Positions 28,164-38,540 of a DNA stretch of 41,002 bases are shown here, one piece after another. The DNA is from Deltaproteobacteria bacterium SM23_61. Its GTDB lineage: Bacteria > Desulfobacterota > SM23-61. The DNA is taken from NCBI GenBank assembly GCA_001304105.1, contig LJUR01000010.1, positions 1-41,002 on the forward strand, written 5' to 3'. A program made the translations under genes and the position numbers. Position 1 is the first letter of the stretch, and each line of letters begins with the position of its first letter. Under the pieces are notes generated by a model. The model saw nothing but the letters and a program-made list of their open reading frames with translations, was not told the DNA's origin and did not search any database.

Positions 28164-30272
28164 TCAGAGCCTCCAGGAAGCCTGAAGGGTGGTCCCCCGG
28201 CCCTCGATGGATTCGATGGAAAAGGAGCCCCCCGAAAGTTCCGTCCGTTCCCTCATGCTGGTCAGGCCGAAGCCGCGTCCGGGCCGTTCTTCCGAGCGGA
28301 CCTGCCGGAGATCAAACCCCGACCCGTTGTCTTCGACCCGGAGATAAACCCGCCCCTCTTTTTGCCCCAGGGAAAGGCGAACCCGCGTGGCTTGACTGTG
28401 CTTGGCGATATTGTTCATGGCCTCCTGCAAAACCCTGTAGATGACGGTCTTGAGGGGGGCGGGGACTTCGTTCTCCTGGATCCCGAGGTCTGTTTCGATC
28501 TTGATTCCGGCGTAAATCTTCTGGTATTCCCGGCAGAACCAGGAGAGGGTGGCCAGGATTCCAAGGTCGTCGAGGATGGGCGGCCGAAGGTCAGTCTGCA
28601 TCTGGCGGACTTCCTCGACGGCATTCTGGAGCATGGGAACCATCCCTTCCAAAGGATGGAGGTCGCAGGAAATGGAGTCCTTCTCCATCAGCTGGAGACG
28701 ATTCTCCAGCATGAACTTGAGGGCTGAAAGAGATTGCCCGATCCCGTCGTGAAGCTCCCGGGCGATCCGTTTCCTCTCTTCTTCCTGAACGGAAAGGAGC
28801 TGAACGGAAAGGGCCCGTAGCTCTTCCTGCGACCGCTGGAGCAACGCTTCGGCCCGCTTTCGCTCGGTGATGTCCTGAACGGTACCGATCATGCGGATCG
28901 GACGGCCTCCGTCGTCAAAGGTGACTTCTCCCCGTTCGTGAACGAAACGCTCGGATCCGTCCGGTCTTACGATCCGGTGCTCGATCCCGTAAGGAACAGA
29001 AGGATCAGCCAGGCTCCGGTTGACGGCCTCTTCCACCCCTCCCCGGTCTCCAGGGTGAATGAATGCCAGAAAGGCATCATAGGTGGCCCCGAACTCCTGC
29101 GGAGGAAGGCCGAAGATCCGGTAGACTTCGTCGGACCAACTCAGTTCGTTGGTCTCGATGTTCCAGTGCCAGTTACCCAGGTGGGCGATCCGTTGCGCTT
29201 CGGCCAGGCTCTCATCTTTTTTCCGGGCCGCTTCTTCGGCCGATTTTCGTTCGGTGACGTCGCGGTTGCTGACCCGGTAACCCAGGAATTCCCCTTGCGG
29301 GCTTCTCACCGCCTGGCAGGCATGCTCGATCCAGCGGACCTGGCCGTCCGCTCTCCGGATGCGGAACTGGATATCGTGATGGGAGACGCCCCGCCGACTT
29401 TCGCGGAAATGCTGGTCCCAGACTTCCCGGTCGATGGGCAGGATGACTTCTCTGGTTAAGGATGGATGTTGGATAAACTCCTGGGGGGAGTATCCGGTGA
29501 TTCTTTTGCAGGAAGGGGACACGTACCGTAAGGTTCCGTCGGGGTTGGCCCAGTATTCCCAGTCGTAGTTGAATTCGGCCACTGTCCGGTATTCCAGTTC
29601 GGCCCGACGGAGCGCCTCTTCGGACTGCTTGCGGGCCAGGGCGCTGGCGAAAATCACTCCCACCAGGCGGACCCGCTGGATCAGCTCTTCTGGCCAGTGC
29701 CGCTCGGCGCGGACCGCTCCAAAGGTTACGGCGCCGAAGACGTTTTTCCCCACGGCCAGAGGAATCACCAGGGAAGACAGATTCCGGTACTTCTTCAACT
29801 CCTCCCGATCCTGCGCCGCTTCCTCCGGGAGATCTTCGACCCGCGGAATGACCAGTATCTCGCCCTTCCGCAGCTTTTCGCTGAGCCAGGGAAACTTCTG
29901 ATCGTCAAGGACGGCTGCGGATTCGGGAATTCCCTTCATCCCCCAGAAGTATTTACGGGGAATCCGGGTCCTGTCTCCGGAAAAGATGTACACTCCCCCG
30001 CGGTCAACTCCCAGAAACTCGACGATTTGACGTAATCCCTGTTCGATCTCCTGTTCGATCTGTTCAACCGGAGGATGGACCAGGCGGGTGGAGATTTCCA
30101 AAAGCACCTTTTTGAAACGGATCAATTCTTCGAATTGCCGTTCCTTTTCCCGGAGTTCCTCGACCTCCCGCAGCAACCGGGCATTCTCCCGGGTCAGCTC
30201 CCGAATTTTTTTCTCCGGAGCCTCATCCGGACCTTTTTTGCTTTTCAGCGAAGCTTTTTTCGCTTTCGCCAT
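28164..30272 (-). CDS. GAF/PAS sensor histidine kinase, HisKA_3 (NarL-type) family
   Basis: GAF-like N-terminal half, two PAS/PAC regions, VQEEERKRIARELHDGIGQSLSALKFML, DNGSGFDLRQV…GRGFGLTSMRER. Confidence 0.92.
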   Translation of the reverse strand: MAKAKKASLKSKKGPDEAPEKKIRELTRENARLLREVEELREKERQFEELIRFKKVLLEISTRLVHPPVEQIEQEIEQGLRQIVEFLGVDRGGVYIFSGDRTRIPRKYFWGMKGIPESAAVLDDQKFPWLSEKLRKGEILVIPRVEDLPEEAAQDREELKKYRNLSSLVIPLAVGKNVFGAVTFGAVRAERHWPEELIQRVRLVGVIFASALARKQSEEALRRAELEYRTVAEFNYDWEYWANPDGTLRYVSPSCKRITGYSPQEFIQHPSLTREVILPIDREVWDQHFRESRRGVSHHDIQFRIRRADGQVRWIEHACQAVRSPQGEFLGYRVSNRDVTERKSAEEAARKKDESLAEAQRIAHLGNWHWNIETNELSWSDEVYRIFGLPPQEFGATYDAFLAFIHPGDRGGVEEAVNRSLADPSVPYGIEHRIVRPDGSERFVHERGEVTFDDGGRPIRMIGTVQDITERKRAEALLQRSQEELRALSVQLLSVQEEERKRIARELHDGIGQSLSALKFMLENRLQLMEKDSISCDLHPLEGMVPMLQNAVEEVRQMQTDLRPPILDDLGILATLSWFCREYQKIYAGIKIETDLGIQENEVPAPLKTVIYRVLQEAMNNIAKHSQATRVRLSLGQKEGRVYLRVEDNGSGFDLRQVRSEERPGRGFGLTSMRERTELSGGSFSIESIEGRGTTLQASWRL

Positions 30273-30466
30273 GAAAAGGCCCCTTTTTTATTATCCCTTC
30301 CGCAAAGCATCCCCCCCACCTTTACCCTGTGGAGTAAACTTCCATACTCCACAGGGCAAGCCCTCCCCCTCGAGGGGGGAGGGGAGGGAGGGGGTGATTT
30401 CTTCCGGTTGCGGCTCTGCCGCGCAGGGGAATAAGACGCCAATATTCCACAGGGCGGGTGCTCCTA

Positions 30467-30501
30467 CCGAATAACGAGTAACCAATAACGAATAACGTTT
30501 T
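30467..30501. repeat. 7-bp-period array (ACGAATA class)
   Basis: CCGAATA ACGAGTA ACCAATA ACGAATA ACGTTTT. Confidence 0.85.
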
Positions 30502-30510
30502 TTCAATTTC

Positions 30511-30540
30511 CATCGCCTCAAGGCCCGCAGGGCCGGTCTG
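30511..30540. repeat. Single-hairpin member of the multi-hairpin family
   Basis: GCCTCAAGGCCCGCAGGGCCGG. Confidence 0.75.
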
Positions 30541-30558
30541 TTTTCCTTCCCCCTTCAA

Positions 30559-32187
30559 TCAGTACCCGATGGCCGCGCCGTCGCAGCGCGGGTCGGATCC
30601 CCCCATGCGCAGGCCGTTTTCCGGATGAATCAGGATCCCGTGGGCGCTGCCCATGGACTGATCGATCCCGTCGGCCAGCTGGATTTGGTGCCCCCGCTTC
30701 TTCAATTCGTCGATCACCGGCGGGGGGAACCGCTTTTCCATCATGAGAACCCCTTCCGGCTGGTCGGAATAGCGTCCCGCCACCCACCGCGGCGCTTCGA
30801 GGGCCGCCTGGATATCCAGGCCGAAGTCGAAGACCGCGGTCATGACCTGGATGTGAGTCTGGGGCTGACCGTCGGCCCCGCTGGTCCCGCAGACCAGGAA
30901 AGGCTTTCCGTCGCGGAAAGTCATGGAAGCCATGAGGGTGTGGAAGGTGCGTTTATGGGGCTCGAGGCGGTTCACGTGATCCGGGTTCAGGGAGAAATAG
31001 GACCCGCGGTTCTGGAGGACGATTCCAGTGTTTCCGGCGACCACCGCCGAGCCGAAGGAATAGTAGATGGACTGGATCAGGGAGACGGCGTTTCCCGCCT
31101 CATCCACGGTGCAGAGGTAGATCGTATCCCGGCCGAAAATGCCAGGGGAGACCGACTGCGGATCCACGGCCCGATCTCTCTGGATGAGGGTGCGCCGCTG
31201 GGCGGCATAGTCCTTGGAAAGGAGCTCATCCACGGGAATCCTGACCTTCTCCGGGTCGGAGATGTACCGGTTCCGGTCGGCGAAGGCCACCTTCTTGGCT
31301 TCCACCATGAAATGAAGGTGATCGGCAGACTGATAACCCATGGAGGCCAGCTCGTAGCCCTCGAGGAGGTTCAGGATGAGGAGGGCGGTCAGGCCCTGGG
31401 AATTGGGGGCGGTTTCGTAGACCGTGTAGCCCCGGTATTGGGTGGAGACGGGTTTTCCCCAGTCGGAACGGTGATCCAGAAAATCTTTCTCGGTGAGAAG
31501 GCCGCCATTTTCGCGGGTGAAGCGGATGATCTCCTGCCCGATCTCACCTTTATAAAACACATCCCTCCCTTCCCGGGCGATCCTTTGCAGGGAAGAAGCC
31601 AGGCCGGGATTGGTCAGAACGTCCCCCGGCCGGGGAGCCTTTGCTCCGGGGAGAAAGAGGCTTTTGGAGGTTGAGTAGCGGGAGAGTTCGCCCGCTGCCT
31701 CCTGGATCTTGAAGCTGAGGACATGGCTGATGGGATACCCCCTGCGGGCATAGGCGATCGCCGGTTCGAGGAGCGCGGCCATGGGCACCTTTCCGTAACG
31801 CCGGTGGACCTCAAACCAGCCGTCCACGGCCCCGGGCACGGTCACGGTCAAGGGACCCCGGACGGGCATGGAATTCATCCCTGCCTTCTTATAGGTTTCT
31901 ATCGTGGCGCTGTAGGCGGAACGTCCGCTGGCGTTCAGGAAGGCCAGGTCCTTTTTGGCGGCGTCGTAGATGAGCCAGAAGGCATCGCCGCCGATCCCGC
32001 ACATGTGGGGATAGACCACGTTGAGGACGGAGTTGGTGGCGATGGCCGCATCCACCGCAGTCCCCCCTTTTTTCAGGACATCCACGCCGGCCTGGGAGGC
32101 GAGATAATGGGGAGAGGCCACCATTCCATGGGGGGCCATGGTCAGAGGACGATAACGCTGGGGAAAGGTCTCGGGGGTTTTGAACAT
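30559..32187 (-). CDS. ggt: Gamma-glutamyltransferase family protein
   Basis: GMVASPHYLASQAGVDVLKKGGTAVDAAIATNSVLNVVYPHMCGIGGDAF; TIYLCTVDEAGNAVSLIQSIYYSFGS; probable start MFKTPETF at 32187. Confidence 0.9.
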   Translation of the reverse strand: MFKTPETFPQRYRPLTMAPHGMVASPHYLASQAGVDVLKKGGTAVDAAIATNSVLNVVYPHMCGIGGDAFWLIYDAAKKDLAFLNASGRSAYSATIETYKKAGMNSMPVRGPLTVTVPGAVDGWFEVHRRYGKVPMAALLEPAIAYARRGYPISHVLSFKIQEAAGELSRYSTSKSLFLPGAKAPRPGDVLTNPGLASSLQRIAREGRDVFYKGEIGQEIIRFTRENGGLLTEKDFLDHRSDWGKPVSTQYRGYTVYETAPNSQGLTALLILNLLEGYELASMGYQSADHLHFMVEAKKVAFADRNRYISDPEKVRIPVDELLSKDYAAQRRTLIQRDRAVDPQSVSPGIFGRDTIYLCTVDEAGNAVSLIQSIYYSFGSAVVAGNTGIVLQNRGSYFSLNPDHVNRLEPHKRTFHTLMASMTFRDGKPFLVCGTSGADGQPQTHIQVMTAVFDFGLDIQAALEAPRWVAGRYSDQPEGVLMMEKRFPPPVIDELKKRGHQIQLADGIDQSMGSAHGILIHPENGLRMGGSDPRCDGAAIGY

Positions 32188-32207
32188 TCGCAGCTCCTCA
32201 AATTTTT

Positions 32208-32241
32208 GTAAGTTGTGAGTTGTGGGTAGTAAGTTGTTTTT
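32208..32241. repeat. 7-bp-period array (GTAAGTT class)
   Basis: GTAAGTT GTGAGTT GTGGGTA GTAAGTT GTTTTT. Confidence 0.85.
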
Positions 32242-32290
32242 GCCTCGAGCGAAGCTCTGAACCGAATAGGGTTCAGGGCGCATCCCGCAA

Positions 32291-34168
32291 TCAGGCCTTC
32301 GTGTCTTTCATTCCGCAATCCGCATTCCGCATTCCGCAATTTCCATGGGGGGGATGGAAAAACGCGAAGACCGTCTGGGCGTCCTTCCGGGTCAGGGGCT
32401 TTACCTGCCCGAGCCGCTCCGCGGAGGCTTCCTGCATTTTCTGCAGGTTCCCGAATTCCCGCAGCAGGGCTTTCTTCTTCACCCCTCCGATTCCCGGGAT
32501 CTCATCCAGGAGGGTCTGGAAGCCGCGCTTGCCCCGCAGCTTTTTGTGGTACGTGATGGCAAACCGGTGGGCTTCGTCGCGGATCCGCTGCAGGTAGCGC
32601 AGGGCCCCGGAGCGCCCGAGGAGGATCGGGTCTTTCACGTTGGGCAGGTAGATTTTGTCGGCAGTCCTCTCGGTGATTTTTTTGGCGACCGGCCCTTTGT
32701 CCTTGGCCAGCCCCACGGCGGAAAGGTCCCGCAGGCCGAGTTCATCCAGGACCGCCAGGGCCACGTTGAGCTGGCCCTTGCCCCCGTCGACGACGAGCAG
32801 GTCCGGCTTTTCCTGGTCTGTTTCCAGCTTGGCGTACCTTCTTTTCAGGACCTCGTACATCATAGCATAATCATCGGGAAAAGAGGGGGCATGAACCCGG
32901 TAATGGCGGTACTGGGAAGGGTCCGGTTTCCCGTCCCGAAAACTCACCTTGGAGCCCACGGCCAGGGTCCCGAAGAGGTTGGAGATGTCGAAGCACTCGA
33001 TCCGATGAGGCAGGGTTCTCAACCTCAATTTTTGTTTCAGCTCCTGAAGGAGGAGGGAGAGATTTTCCCCTTCGTCGACCTTTTTCTGGAAAGCATGCTC
33101 GGCATTTTTCCGGGCCATCTCCACGAGACTCTTCTTCTCCCCCCGCCGGGGAGCATGGACCTCCACCTTTCCCCCCCTTTTTTCGGATAACCACTCCGCG
33201 AAGAGGGCCTCGTCCTCGACGGGCAGGGGAAGGAGAACCTCGTGGGGAATCGAGGGCTCTTCGGCGTAGTACTGGCGCAGAAAAGCGGACAGGGCTTCCT
33301 CCTCCGGCAGGTTGATCCGGGAAAAGTGGAAGGATTTGTTCCCCACCAGAATCCCCCGCCGGCAGAAGAGGATCTGGAACTCCCAGGCGTCCCCCTGGCG
33401 GTGGAAAGCAAAGACGTCCTGGTCGTTGGGGGTGGGGGAGACGGCCTTCTGCTTCTCCAGGGTCTGTTCGACCGACCCGATCTGGTCGCGGATGCGGGCC
33501 GCCTCCTCGAAGTCGAGGTTCTCAGAGGCGGCGGTCATTCTCTCCTGCAGGAGCTCGATCAGCTGAGAGTTTTTCCCCTCGAGAAAAAGAATGACTTCCT
33601 GGACCAGTTGGCCGTATTTTTCCGGGGAAACGAGGCCGCAGCAGGGCCCCAGGCATTTCTTGATCTGGAAGTTCAGACAGGGGCGGGAGCGGTTCCGGAA
33701 ATTGGCGTCGTTGCAGGTGCGCAGCGGAAAGAGGCTGCGCAGAATCCGGAGGGTCTCTTTCACCGCGGCGCTGGAAGCGTAAGGGCCGAAATAGCGCGCC
33801 CCGTCCCGCTTCACCCTGCGCACCAGCGTCAGCTTGGGGAATTTATCCTGGATGCTGAACCGGAGGCTGAAGTAAGTTTTGTCGTCTTTCAGATCGATGT
33901 TGTGGCGGGGCTTATGCTTCTTGATCAGGGTGTTTTCCAGGATGAGGGCTTCTTTTTCCGTGTCGGTGAGAAAGGTTTCCACCTGGCGGACTTTGGGCAT
34001 GAGGAACTGGAGCAAGAAGCGGGCGTCACCGGATTTTCCGAAGTAGGTCCTCACCCGGTTGCGCAGGTTCTTGGCCTTCCCGATGTACAGGACCTTTCCG
34101 GCCTGGTCCCTCATGAGGTAAACGCCCGGGCCCGTCGGGAGGTTCTGGATTTGGTCTTCTAGGTTCAT
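32291..34168 (-). CDS. uvrC: Excinuclease ABC subunit C
   Basis: PTGPGVYLMRDQAGKVLYIGKAKNLRNRVRTYF; IECFDISNLFGTLAVGSKVSFRDGKP; LPNVKDPILLGRSGALRYLQRIRDEAHRFAITYHKKLR. Confidence 0.96.
   Translation of the reverse strand: MNLEDQIQNLPTGPGVYLMRDQAGKVLYIGKAKNLRNRVRTYFGKSGDARFLLQFLMPKVRQVETFLTDTEKEALILENTLIKKHKPRHNIDLKDDKTYFSLRFSIQDKFPKLTLVRRVKRDGARYFGPYASSAAVKETLRILRSLFPLRTCNDANFRNRSRPCLNFQIKKCLGPCCGLVSPEKYGQLVQEVILFLEGKNSQLIELLQERMTAASENLDFEEAARIRDQIGSVEQTLEKQKAVSPTPNDQDVFAFHRQGDAWEFQILFCRRGILVGNKSFHFSRINLPEEEALSAFLRQYYAEEPSIPHEVLLPLPVEDEALFAEWLSEKRGGKVEVHAPRRGEKKSLVEMARKNAEHAFQKKVDEGENLSLLLQELKQKLRLRTLPHRIECFDISNLFGTLAVGSKVSFRDGKPDPSQYRHYRVHAPSFPDDYAMMYEVLKRRYAKLETDQEKPDLLVVDGGKGQLNVALAVLDELGLRDLSAVGLAKDKGPVAKKITERTADKIYLPNVKDPILLGRSGALRYLQRIRDEAHRFAITYHKKLRGKRGFQTLLDEIPGIGGVKKKALLREFGNLQKMQEASAERLGQVKPLTRKDAQTVFAFFHPPHGNCGMRNADCGMKDTKA
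32310..32344. repeat. 7-bp-period array (ATTCCGC)n inside the 3' end of uvrC
   Basis: ATTCCGC AATCCGC ATTCCGC ATTCCGC AATTTCC. Confidence 0.9.
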
Positions 34169-34177
34169 AAAATAAAT

Positions 34178-34286
34178 ACCGCAAGTCGCAAGGCGCAAGT
34201 CGTGAGGGGTAATAAGGGGTCAGGGAAGAATCATGTGGTTTGCTTTTTCCCCCTTGCGCCTCGCGACTTACGCCCTCACGATTGAA
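34178..34286. repeat. Inverted pair of 7-bp-period arrays (CGCAAGT class) between uvrC and uvrB; right arm includes the uvrB stop
   Basis: ACCGCAA GTCGCAA GGCGCAA GTCGTGA GGGGTAA … CCTTGCG CCTCGCG ACTTACG CCCTCAC GATTGAA. Confidence 0.9.
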
Positions 34287-36286
34287 TCCCCTTCCCTTGA
34301 ATCCAGCTCCCTCTCCTGCAGGTTCTTGATCCGGTCCCTCAGCTCGGCGGCTTTTTCGAAGTCCAGCCGGGAGGCGGCCTCGCGCATCTCTTTTTTCAGC
34401 CGGGCGAGGAGTTTGGGAATCTCGAAGAGGGAGACATACGCTTCGGGCTTTTCCGCGGCCATGGGGATGGTGACGTAGTCCGCTTCGTAAATGGACTGGA
34501 GGATGTCGGGGATGGCCTTGCGGATCGATTCGGGGGTGATCCGGTTCTTGCGGTTATAGGCCTCCTGCATCCTCCGTCTGCGGTCGGTCTCGCGGATGGC
34601 CCTCTTCATGGATTCCGTTTCCTGGTCGGCGTAGAGGATCACCTGTCCGGCCACGTTCCTCGCCGCCCGCCCGAAGGTCTGGATCAAGGAGGTCTCTGAC
34701 CGGAGAAACCCTTCTTTGTCGGCGTCCAGAATGGCCACCAGGGATACTTCGGGGAGATCCAACCCTTCCCGCAGCAAGTTGATGCCGATGAGGACATCGA
34801 ACTTGCCCAGGCGCAGGTCGCGAAGAATCTCGGTCCTCTCCAGCGCCTGGATGTCCGAGTGCAGGTACTTGACCTTGACCCCCAGGTCGGCGTAGTAGGA
34901 AGCCAGGTCTTCGGCCATGCGCTTGGTCAGGGTGGTGACCAGCACCCTCTCTTCCCGTCCGACCCGGGCCTGGATTTCGTTCAGTAGGTCGTCCACCTGA
35001 TAGCGGGCGGGTTTCACCGTGACCTGAGGGTCAATCAGGCCGGTGGGGCGGATGATCTGCTCCACCACGCGCCCCTGAGTCTTCTTCATTTCGTAGGCCG
35101 CCGGGGTGGCGGAAACGAAGACCACCTGGGGCACCCGGGCCTCGAACTCTTCGAAGGAAAGGGGTCGGTTGTCCATGGCCGAGGGCAGGCGGAAGCCGTA
35201 TTCCGCCAGGGTTTCTTTCCGCGTCCGGTCCCCCCAGTACATTCCGTTCAGCTGGGGAACGGTGATGTGGCTCTCGTCGATGAAATAGAGGAAATCTTTG
35301 GGAAAATAATCCAGGAGCGTGTAGGGCGGTTCGCCGGGTTTCCGGCCGTCCAGGTGGCGGGAGTAGTTCTCGATGCCCGTGCAGTACCCCATCTCCTGCA
35401 GCATTTCGATGTCATAGTTGGTCCGCTGCTCCAGGCGCTGGGCCTCCAGGAGCTTCTTCTGGGATTCGAAGAAGGCCAGACGCTCCACCAGCTCTTCCCG
35501 GATGGACTGGATCGCCCGGCGGAGCCGGTCCTGGGGGGTCACATAATGACTCCCGGGGAAGATGGTGATCTGCTTCAGCCTGCGCAGGACCTTTCCCCGC
35601 AGGGGGTCGATCTCGGAGATGGAGTCCACCAGGTCGCCGAAGAACTCGATCCGGATGGCCCGGTTCTCCTCGTAGGCCGGAAAGATCTCCAGCACGTCCC
35701 CGCGAACCCGGAACGTACCCCGGTGAAAGTCATAGTCATTCCGCTCATACTGGATCTCCACGAGGCGGGCCAGGACATCATCCCGGGAGATCTCCTTTCG
35801 GTCTTCCATGAGGACGATCATGCCCTGGTAGGTCTCCGGGGAGCCCAGCCCGTAGATGCAGGAGACCGAAGCCACCACGATCACGTCCCGGCGGGTGAGG
35901 ACGGAATGAGTGGCCGAATGGCGCATCTTGTCGATGAGGTCGTTGATGGAGGCATCCTTTTCGATGTAGGTGTCGGTGGTGGGAATATAGGCCTCCGGCT
36001 GGTAATAATCATAGTAGCTGATGAAATACTCCACCGCGTTGTCCGGGAACAGGGTCCGGAACTCCTGGAAGAGCTGGGCCGCCAGGGTCTTGTTGGGGGC
36101 GATGACCAGGGTGGGTTTCTGCACCCGCTCGATCACCTCTGCCATGGTGAAGGTCTTCCCCGATCCGGTGACCCCGAGGAGAACCTGATGGCGCAGTCCG
36201 GCCTTCAATCCCCGGGCCAGTTTTTCAATGGCCTGGGGTTGATCCCCCTGGGGTTTGAAAGGGGAGACGATTTTGAAATCGGGCAT
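34268..36286 (-). CDS. uvrB: Excinuclease ABC subunit B
   Basis: [97 protein letters not shown]. Confidence 0.98.
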   Translation of the reverse strand: MPDFKIVSPFKPQGDQPQAIEKLARGLKAGLRHQVLLGVTGSGKTFTMAEVIERVQKPTLVIAPNKTLAAQLFQEFRTLFPDNAVEYFISYYDYYQPEAYIPTTDTYIEKDASINDLIDKMRHSATHSVLTRRDVIVVASVSCIYGLGSPETYQGMIVLMEDRKEISRDDVLARLVEIQYERNDYDFHRGTFRVRGDVLEIFPAYEENRAIRIEFFGDLVDSISEIDPLRGKVLRRLKQITIFPGSHYVTPQDRLRRAIQSIREELVERLAFFESQKKLLEAQRLEQRTNYDIEMLQEMGYCTGIENYSRHLDGRKPGEPPYTLLDYFPKDFLYFIDESHITVPQLNGMYWGDRTRKETLAEYGFRLPSAMDNRPLSFEEFEARVPQVVFVSATPAAYEMKKTQGRVVEQIIRPTGLIDPQVTVKPARYQVDDLLNEIQARVGREERVLVTTLTKRMAEDLASYYADLGVKVKYLHSDIQALERTEILRDLRLGKFDVLIGINLLREGLDLPEVSLVAILDADKEGFLRSETSLIQTFGRAARNVAGQVILYADQETESMKRAIRETDRRRRMQEAYNRKNRITPESIRKAIPDILQSIYEADYVTIPMAAEKPEAYVSLFEIPKLLARLKKEMREAASRLDFEKAAELRDRIKNLQERELDSREGDSIVRA

Positions 36287-36294
36287 AAGAACTC

Positions 36295-36343
36295 GTTGCT
36301 GGTTACTGGTTTCTAGTTACTCGTTGCTGGATACTGGATACGA
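36295..36343. repeat. 7-bp-period array (GTTACTG class), 7 units
   Basis: GTTGCTG GTTACTG GTTTCTA GTTACTC GTTGCTG GATACTG GATACGA. Confidence 0.9.
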
Positions 36344-36650
36344 GTGTCGTGTCCCAGAAATAAGTTGACAAATTCGAACCCTGGTGCCAGGAGCCGAGAG
36401 TCAGACCGCTGCGCTTGCCAAAATAGGCGTTGGTTCCTCCGGAGCTCACGGAGATTTTACTGCGGATGCTGCCAAAGGGTCCGTTTTCCGAATACTTACG
36501 AAGGCGTAGCCCGCTGCCCGCGTTCCTTTGCGGAACCCGGAGATGCGGTGGAAGAAGGCTTTTCACCCGCCGGATTTTGGCGGCACGCATCCGTCTGACC
36601 CTCGGCTCCACCTGCAATTTTATGCCTATTATTTTGAGGACACGACACTA
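36342..36650. repeat. Mosaic repeat copy C: MITE-like ~309-bp element with TIRs and GATAC flanks
   Basis: AGTGTCGTGTCCCAGAAATAA (36343-36363) vs reverse complement of 36629-36649 = AGTGTCGTGTCCTCAAAATAA; GATAC at 36337-36341 and 36651-36655. Confidence 0.85.
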
Positions 36651-36724
36651 GATACCATTTCTATTTTAAACCATCCGGGGTTGGGGGGGAAGTCTATGGT
36701 CGGGTGGATACCGGGAGGGGCAGT

Positions 36725-36752
36725 GTAGGGGCGATTCATGAATCGCCCCTAC
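36725..36752. repeat. 28-bp perfect palindrome covering the stop of the CoA-binding gene
   Basis: GTAGGGGCGATTCATGAATCGCCCCTAC. Confidence 0.95.
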
Positions 36753-38197
36753 GTTTCCGGATGTAGAAACTTTCGGTACCTCTGGAGCCGGAAGAGAACT
36801 CTGGCGGCGCGGTCGATGGTGGGGAAGACGGGAATCCCGTTCTGCCGGAGCTTTTGCACCAGCTCCTGGCGCTTGGTGATGAATTCAAATTTGTCCTGCT
36901 CCAATGGCGGGATGACGATGACCAATGGTTTCTCCAGCTCCCGGCGGATCCTGGCCATTTCGGCGGCGACCTTGGCCGGCCAGTCCGTTTGGGGGGTGAA
37001 CTGCTGGAAGTACTCGGTGATCTGGTAGAGAAGAAGAACGTCGATGTTCGGGTCCGCGGCGGTGAGGAGGATCGATTGCCTGTAGACCTCTGGGAAGAAG
37101 CCCATGAAACCAAGGTCCACCGGGTTTTTGCAGCTGGTATTCGCCTCGGGAATATTCCGGGCGATTTTTTCCTGCGTGGCTTTCTCCAGGATGGGAACCT
37201 CCAGAGAATTTCGGCCGCAGACGTCGGTCATCTCCACGGAACTACCCCCACCCACGACTACGATCCCCACCCGGGGGCTCCGCGGCAAATCCAGGGTGAG
37301 GCAGGAAAATGTGGCGTCAGCCATCTCTTCCAGGTCATCCACCAGGATGACGCCCAGCTGGTGGATGGCTTTTTGCCAAATCTGGGAGTAAGAAGCCAGG
37401 GCCCCGGTATGGCTGAAGGCCGCCCGGGCACCCACTTCGGTTGCTCCTCCCTTCATGATAATCAGGGGTTTCCTGCGGGCCACCTCCCGTAAAGTCTTGG
37501 AAAATTCTTTGCCGCCCCTGGCCTGCTCCACGTAGGCGCAGATGACCCGGATCTGCGGGTCTTCGGCAAAATAACGGAGGACCTCGTGGACGGTTAGGTC
37601 GCATTGGTTTCCGAGGGAGAGAATTTTATTGAAATGAATTCCCCGGGAGCCGGCCAGGGTTTTATAGGTGATGCTATGGCCGCCGGATTGGGAGACAAAA
37701 CCCACATTTCCCGATTCCTGCGGCTTTTCTTCCATGATGAAAGTGAGGCCGCTTTCCGGGCAGTAGGGACCGATGCAGTTGGGGCCGACGAGCCGGGTGG
37801 GTCCCCGCCGGACCAGGGCTTTGATTTCTTCCTCGAGCTCCGGGTGGCCCCCCTCGGTGAATCCCGAGGAAAAAATAACCGCAAATCGAACCCCTTTCTG
37901 CACGCAGTCCGCCACGATGGGCGGAACATGAGGAGCGCGAAGGGTGATGATCGCCAGGTCGACGGGTTCCGGGATTTCCCGGAGGCAGGAGAAGGCCTTG
38001 CGGCCGGCAACCTCGGGAACATTGGGGTTCAACGGGTAGACCCTCCCGGAAAACCCGGACCGCAGCAGGGCCTGAAAGAAAGGGAACCGGTCTCCTTTCA
38101 CTTCCGGCGAGGCTCCCACGACCGCGATGCTCTCCGGGTAGAAGAGCTTGTGCAGGGAAAGGTTCTTCCGCGCGAAATCCTGATCGGCTTTTTTCAT
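36749..38197 (-). CDS. CoA-binding / NDP-forming acyl-CoA synthetase alpha-type protein
   Basis: LFYPESIAVVGASPEVKGDRFPFFQALLRSGFSGRVYPLNP; RLVGPNCIGPYCPESGLTF; SQSGGHS; NPVDLGF. Confidence 0.85.
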   Translation of the reverse strand: MKKADQDFARKNLSLHKLFYPESIAVVGASPEVKGDRFPFFQALLRSGFSGRVYPLNPNVPEVAGRKAFSCLREIPEPVDLAIITLRAPHVPPIVADCVQKGVRFAVIFSSGFTEGGHPELEEEIKALVRRGPTRLVGPNCIGPYCPESGLTFIMEEKPQESGNVGFVSQSGGHSITYKTLAGSRGIHFNKILSLGNQCDLTVHEVLRYFAEDPQIRVICAYVEQARGGKEFSKTLREVARRKPLIIMKGGATEVGARAAFSHTGALASYSQIWQKAIHQLGVILVDDLEEMADATFSCLTLDLPRSPRVGIVVVGGGSSVEMTDVCGRNSLEVPILEKATQEKIARNIPEANTSCKNPVDLGFMGFFPEVYRQSILLTAADPNIDVLLLYQITEYFQQFTPQTDWPAKVAAEMARIRRELEKPLVIVIPPLEQDKFEFITKRQELVQKLRQNGIPVFPTIDRAARVLFRLQRYRKFLHPET

Positions 38198-38248
38198 TGT
38201 CTGGAAAATTATAAATGCCTCCGCGCCCTTTGAAGAAGAAGAAAAAAT

Positions 38249-38540
38249 ATCAACCGCAGAGCACGCAGAGAGCGCAGAGTTTTTTCTTTCTAAAGACCAA
38301 AAACACAGATTATTTTACGAAAGTGAATATTCTCTATCTCTTTTTGTTCCGCCGATGAAGACAAGACGATGAACGAAGAGCAAGCAGAGACCGCAGAATT
38401 CGTTCAATGAAAGCACCTTGAATGTATTGATCTTTCGGGAAGGGAAAGACAGAGGGCCGCTTTTCCTCCTGCATCCTGGCGCTGAGCATTTAGCCATTTC
38501 TACCTCTGCGTGCTCCGCGACCTCTGCGGTTAAACTTTTT
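38249..38540 (-). repeat. 9-bp-period inverted-arm element, homologous to 2075-2355 on the opposite strand
   Basis: Minus: AACCGCAGAGGTCGCGGAGCACGCAGAGGTAGAAATGGCTAAATGCTCAG … CTCTGCGCTCTCTGCGTGCTCTGCGGTTGA. Confidence 0.9.

Noticed and set aside
28164-30272. Complete two-component operon
   Set aside because: The neighbours are pyruvate kinase and gamma-glutamyltransferase; no response regulator is encoded in the window.
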